A stretch of 64,000 nucleotides of DNA from positions 131,939 to 195,938 of the forward strand of contig VHZZ01000018.1 of NCBI GenBank assembly GCA_009801015.1, given 5' to 3'. Below are positions 60,554-64,000 of this stretch, piece after piece. Below the pieces are notes generated by a model that saw nothing but the letters and a program-made list of their open reading frames with translations, was not told the DNA's origin and did not search any database. The DNA comes from Silene noctiflora (Eukaryota > Streptophyta > Magnoliopsida > Caryophyllales > Caryophyllaceae). Every line of letters starts with the position of its first letter. Position 1 is the first letter of the stretch. A program made the translations under genes and the position numbers.

Positions 60554-61325
60554 GGATTGTTAGAAATAAAATCGATCTTATTGTGACTAAATTGATTATG
60601 TGAAATTCCGTCTTGAAGTTACTCGACAAGAGCTCGAGATTTGAGAGAGAATTGATGTCGTATATCTTTCTTTCGACAAAACTTCATTTGATTGTAAAAA
60701 CTCGTCACTATTATTAAAATTAAACCGACAAAAAATCAAGGTTAACCAATTCAAAACCTGTTAAAGAAAAAATTGAATAAAAATAAACAAAATAAAAATA
60801 AAATATTAGCTTTCAAATGAGACATACTCTGAGACTTCTTACATAATAAGTACTCCCTAATTACATTTTTTTTATTTCAATTTTTCTTCTTTTTATTACC
60901 CGGTAATTATTTATATATTATTATCTACGTTATTATACCTTAAAATATTTTTATGTGAAATTGTTAGATTTAATCTGAATAGAGACATGCATAAACTTCA
61001 TAGAAGTACTAAATTACCCGGTAAACTGTAAAGCGGAAGCGTATTTGATTACACGACGAAAGGTTGTGATGAACCGCCTAAAGGGACGGTCTTCGGGATT
61101 AAGCTTTCTAGTAGACACACATACCAAGAGGATCTCTCTACTGATGGAAGGCGAGGAGATTAGGTTATTGTGTGCTACTAGAGACCATAATCCAGGTGAC
61201 TATATATAGTTTCCGTAGTCTAATGTGCTCATCATGCATTAAAAACTTAATAGATATCTACCCTTAGACAATAGAATGACCGATATTTTTTAAGACTTTT
61301 ATAAATAATAAGCTCATATAATATA

Positions 61326-61533
61326 CTCCCTCTGTCCCGGTCATTTGTTGTCCTTTGGTTTTGGCACAAAGACCAAGGAAAGAGGAGTGAACCTATTATA
61401 AGTTGACAAGTGGACTAAATTGAATATGAAAGATCAAATTACTCATTAAATGCAATCCTAAAATAGAAAGGACAACAATTGACTGAGACACCCTAAAATG
61501 GAAAAGGACAGCAAATGATCGGGACGGAGGGAG
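61326..61533. mobile_element. Stowaway MITE
   Basis: TA on both sides, ends CTCCCTCTGTCCCGG and CGGGACGGAGGGAG. The same 208-bp length as the copy at 2272-2479, with few differences. Confidence 0.9.
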
Positions 61534-61919
61534 TACATCGTAGTGAATCACCTAATTTTAGGCTAACCTTAACTGATAGCGCATAAATACAATTATAATC
61601 TAAAGAAGTAATATGTCAACATATATCGTATTTAAACCCATAATTCTTACAAAAACGTCTCACAAAAGAGTGTATAAAAATAGCCCTATACGATCCAATC
61701 AATGGCAACTTGACATATTACATCAATAAAGTGAAATCTACATACAAAGATTGAGTAATACATGAAAGATTGAGATTAAATGTACAATCTCTATATATAA
61801 AGTAGCTTTCTTATCTTTCTAGACTATGGTTACTCTATATAGTCTCAATTATTTCTTACAAGTGAGCTCACAAGTGGAAACATTCACTATCTACGTTTAC
61901 AGTCTGTCTCATTGTAAAC

Positions 61920-62467
61920 CAGGGACGGAACAACATACAACTAAGGTGTGGCAATTGCTACACCAAACGATGAAAAAATCCTTGAGAAAAGCTTTGATTG
62001 TTACACCATTAATTGCTAATTATTTACTCATTATGGAGAAGATGGAAGAATCTGTAAATCTTAAAAAGTAAAAACAAAACAACAATCGTAAGTATTAAGA
62101 CTTATTAATTCTCATTATTTTTTTTATTTTTTTTTTATTTTTTTTTTATGGCAGAAAATATTTATTTTAAATTCTAAAAGTACTCACACTATTTAGTTAA
62201 AAAAATTGACGAATGGGATAAATATGATATAATAACTTCTAAAACTTTGATAATAAGTGGGGCGTAAAAACTAACCCAAATACAAGTTTAAAAGAAAACA
62301 TGTTTGAAAGTTATTTTTCAAACGTATAAGTTGTAATAGGTCGATTTTACAAGCGATGTTATTTTTACCAACCTAGATATACATACATATATGGTATTTG
62401 TATGTGGATTGTCGGAAAACCGTGTATTAATTTGCTACACCATACAAAAATTTCTGGGTCCGCCCTT
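61920..62467. mobile_element. 548-bp Mutator-type MITE with CAGGGACGGA ends
   Basis: Perfect 9-base duplication ATTGTAAAC at 61911-61919 and 62468-62476. Ends CAGGGACGGAAC and GGTCCGCCCTT. TTGCTACACC occurs near both ends. AT-rich centre. Confidence 0.85.
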
Positions 62468-62477
62468 ATTGTAAACG

Positions 62478-62655
62478 GCTGCTATCTGTTTAAAGCTGAA
62501 AAGAGATAATGACCCTCTCACAAAATGCAAGTGGGAGGGCAAATGAGAGTATCCATTTCTCACCTACTTGCACTATCCACTTACATTTTGTGAAAGAGAC
62601 ACTATTCGTCTTCAGCTTTAGACAGATAGTGTCTGTCTACAATGACAATTTGTAC
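62478..62655. mobile_element. Diverged MITE of the TCCGTCACAAG group
   Basis: GCTATCTGTTTAAAGCTGAA and CTTCAGCTTTAGACAGATAG pair; CACAAAATGCAAGTGGGAGG is the family core. It begins almost directly at the right-hand duplication of the previous element. Confidence 0.6.
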
Positions 62656-62907
62656 TACATTTATTCCATCTGGTCAAAAGTTTCTCATACTTTTACATTA
62701 GTTGATCTTTTTTAAACGGTCATATCCCGTTTTAAGAGTAAAACGGGGATTAAATACTACTCATATAGATAGAAAAGAGTCATCAAACAACAAATTGTCG
62801 TTCTTGAGACAATCTGCTTTTTGTCTCATGTATCTATTTGACTCGTTTTACTATTTATATGTTATTAATTTTTATTTTGGGATTGTAATATTTAAGTACT
62901 TTGATAA

Positions 62908-63526
62908 CTAGTGTAGATCCCGTGCTACGACACTGTCTTTTTTAGATTTGAATTTTAGAGACATTCTCATAAAATTATAAGTATACATTAACTGTACTTT
63001 TTTCTATAAAAATCAATTGAAAAGGATCATAAGGGAAGATAAAACCTAGGTGTAGCTAGTGCAAAAAATAACGACATTTTTTGAAAATTTTGGAGCCTTG
63101 GAGCCATATTATTAAGAAGCTAAAGAAATTTCGAGATAATATCAGTAGAGATTGATCACACTTAAATTATGGAGAGAATATTGAAATATTTTATAGATCA
63201 TTATTTTATTTTCAATTATATTTATTAAAATATTATTTTATTGAAATGTTATATAAATTATGCCAGTAAATCATTTGAGTGATTAATTCCAATTAGTGAG
63301 AATATTGCCGAGAATATAAAAGATTTGATTGCAACCCCAAATTATATAAAAGATTTGATTGCAATACCTAATTAATAATGGGTCCCACAATTTCCGAGAA
63401 TATTATTTGAGCTGCAGAATAAAATCAAAAGAATATACAGAGAAATATTGAGCGCAATTTGCTTAGTTAAACGGGAATAATTGACAGGAATATGTTAGGA
63501 GTGTGAATCTTTTAGTATATACGAGA
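62908..63526 (-). mobile_element. Non-autonomous Helitron, 619 bp
   Basis: Minus-strand 3' end GTAGCACGGGATCTACACTAG then T; 5' end TCTCGTATATACTAAAAG at 63526. The 3' hairpin is weakened. No protein coding. Confidence 0.7.
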
Positions 63527-64000
63527 TTTGATAGTCGTGTGTTTATTTAAATCCCGGCATTGTCAAATTAGGGAGGCTAATTAGTAATTAGTGATATATA
63601 CTCCGTATTCCATGATATTTAATGGTGATTTATACTCAAATGTACTCAAATGTACAAAGTCTTCGTCGGCAAAGTATCGACGTATTATGCTAGTGCATGG
63701 TTAGACCTAGCAAATGGATTATTCGTGTCGGAATGTCAGATCACTTTAAGTGCTATTTTTCTCTTTATTTTTGCAAGGCATTGCACATTTTCATTTTCAT
63801 TCTATTAAAACAATAACATTTAGTGCATTCCATTCACCCACGTCATCAAATAACAAAAATTTATGGTGCGGTAGTGGTAGGGCCCTTAGGGGAAAAAAAA
63901 ACTACTTTAATTTGTTGTACAAGACGCAATTTTTTAGTTTTTTTCGGTTTCTAAATATGTGCGTTGCATATTTTCACTTATAAAATTTTTAAATACCACA
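63527..64000. other. Intergenic to window end, nothing recognised
   Basis: AT-rich; a short open frame at 63750-63983 has no domain and no coding look. Confidence 0.45.

Noticed and set aside
1-64000. LTR retrotransposon or other virus-like element
   Set aside because: I looked for paired long terminal repeats and for protease, integrase or capsid-type motifs and saw none.

Overview
This is a nuclear window from a flowering plant, probably a eudicot. It is AT-rich, its genes have introns with standard plant splice sites, and its proteins belong to plant families. Many small non-autonomous DNA transposons fill the space between genes. The species cannot be fixed from sequence alone; I lean weakly towards Caryophyllales. 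I saw no LTR retrotransposon or virus-like element.

Layout. 0.6-2.0 kb (minus): an intronless class I phospholipase A1 of the DAD1 type. 2-19.5 kb: no host gene recognised; a dense and often nested set of Stowaway, Tourist-like and Mutator-type MITEs and Helitrons, plus one 600-base assembly gap at 11405-12004. 19.6-24.4 kb (minus): a possible spliced transcription unit that I could not identify. 25.8-32.3 kb (minus): COP9 signalosome subunit 7 (CSN7) in nine exons, with two possible C-termini. 33.4-33.8 kb: a LINE-type RNase H remnant. 35.5-45.0 kb (plus): leucine carboxyl methyltransferase 1 (LCMT1, Arabidopsis SBI1 type) in thirteen exons, including one GC-AG intron. 45.6-48.05 kb (minus): an AGCVIIIa protein kinase of the D6PK/PVPK-1 clade in two coding exons, tail to tail with LCMT1. 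48.1-64 kb: no further host gene recognised; SINEs, Helitrons and Mutator-type MITEs.

The four recognised genes do not form a pathway. They act in signalling and regulation: plastid lipid hydrolysis that can feed jasmonate synthesis, cullin deneddylation, PP2A methylation, and auxin-transport-type AGC kinase signalling.

The most unusual property of the window is its transposon record. At least nine insertions keep a perfect 9-base target duplication and several more a near-perfect one, which points to Mutator-like transposases supplied from elsewhere. They fall into several families: a roughly 187-bp TIR family, a family with little or no terminal inverted repeat, CpG-rich families, and a pair of nearly identical 450-bp elements in inverted orientation. 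Seven Helitron ends are present, six with both ends visible. I did not find a wholly new biological system; the best leads are the unclassified MULE-type families and the alternative tail of CSN7. All coordinates were read by eye, so splice sites and element ends should be treated as hand calls.
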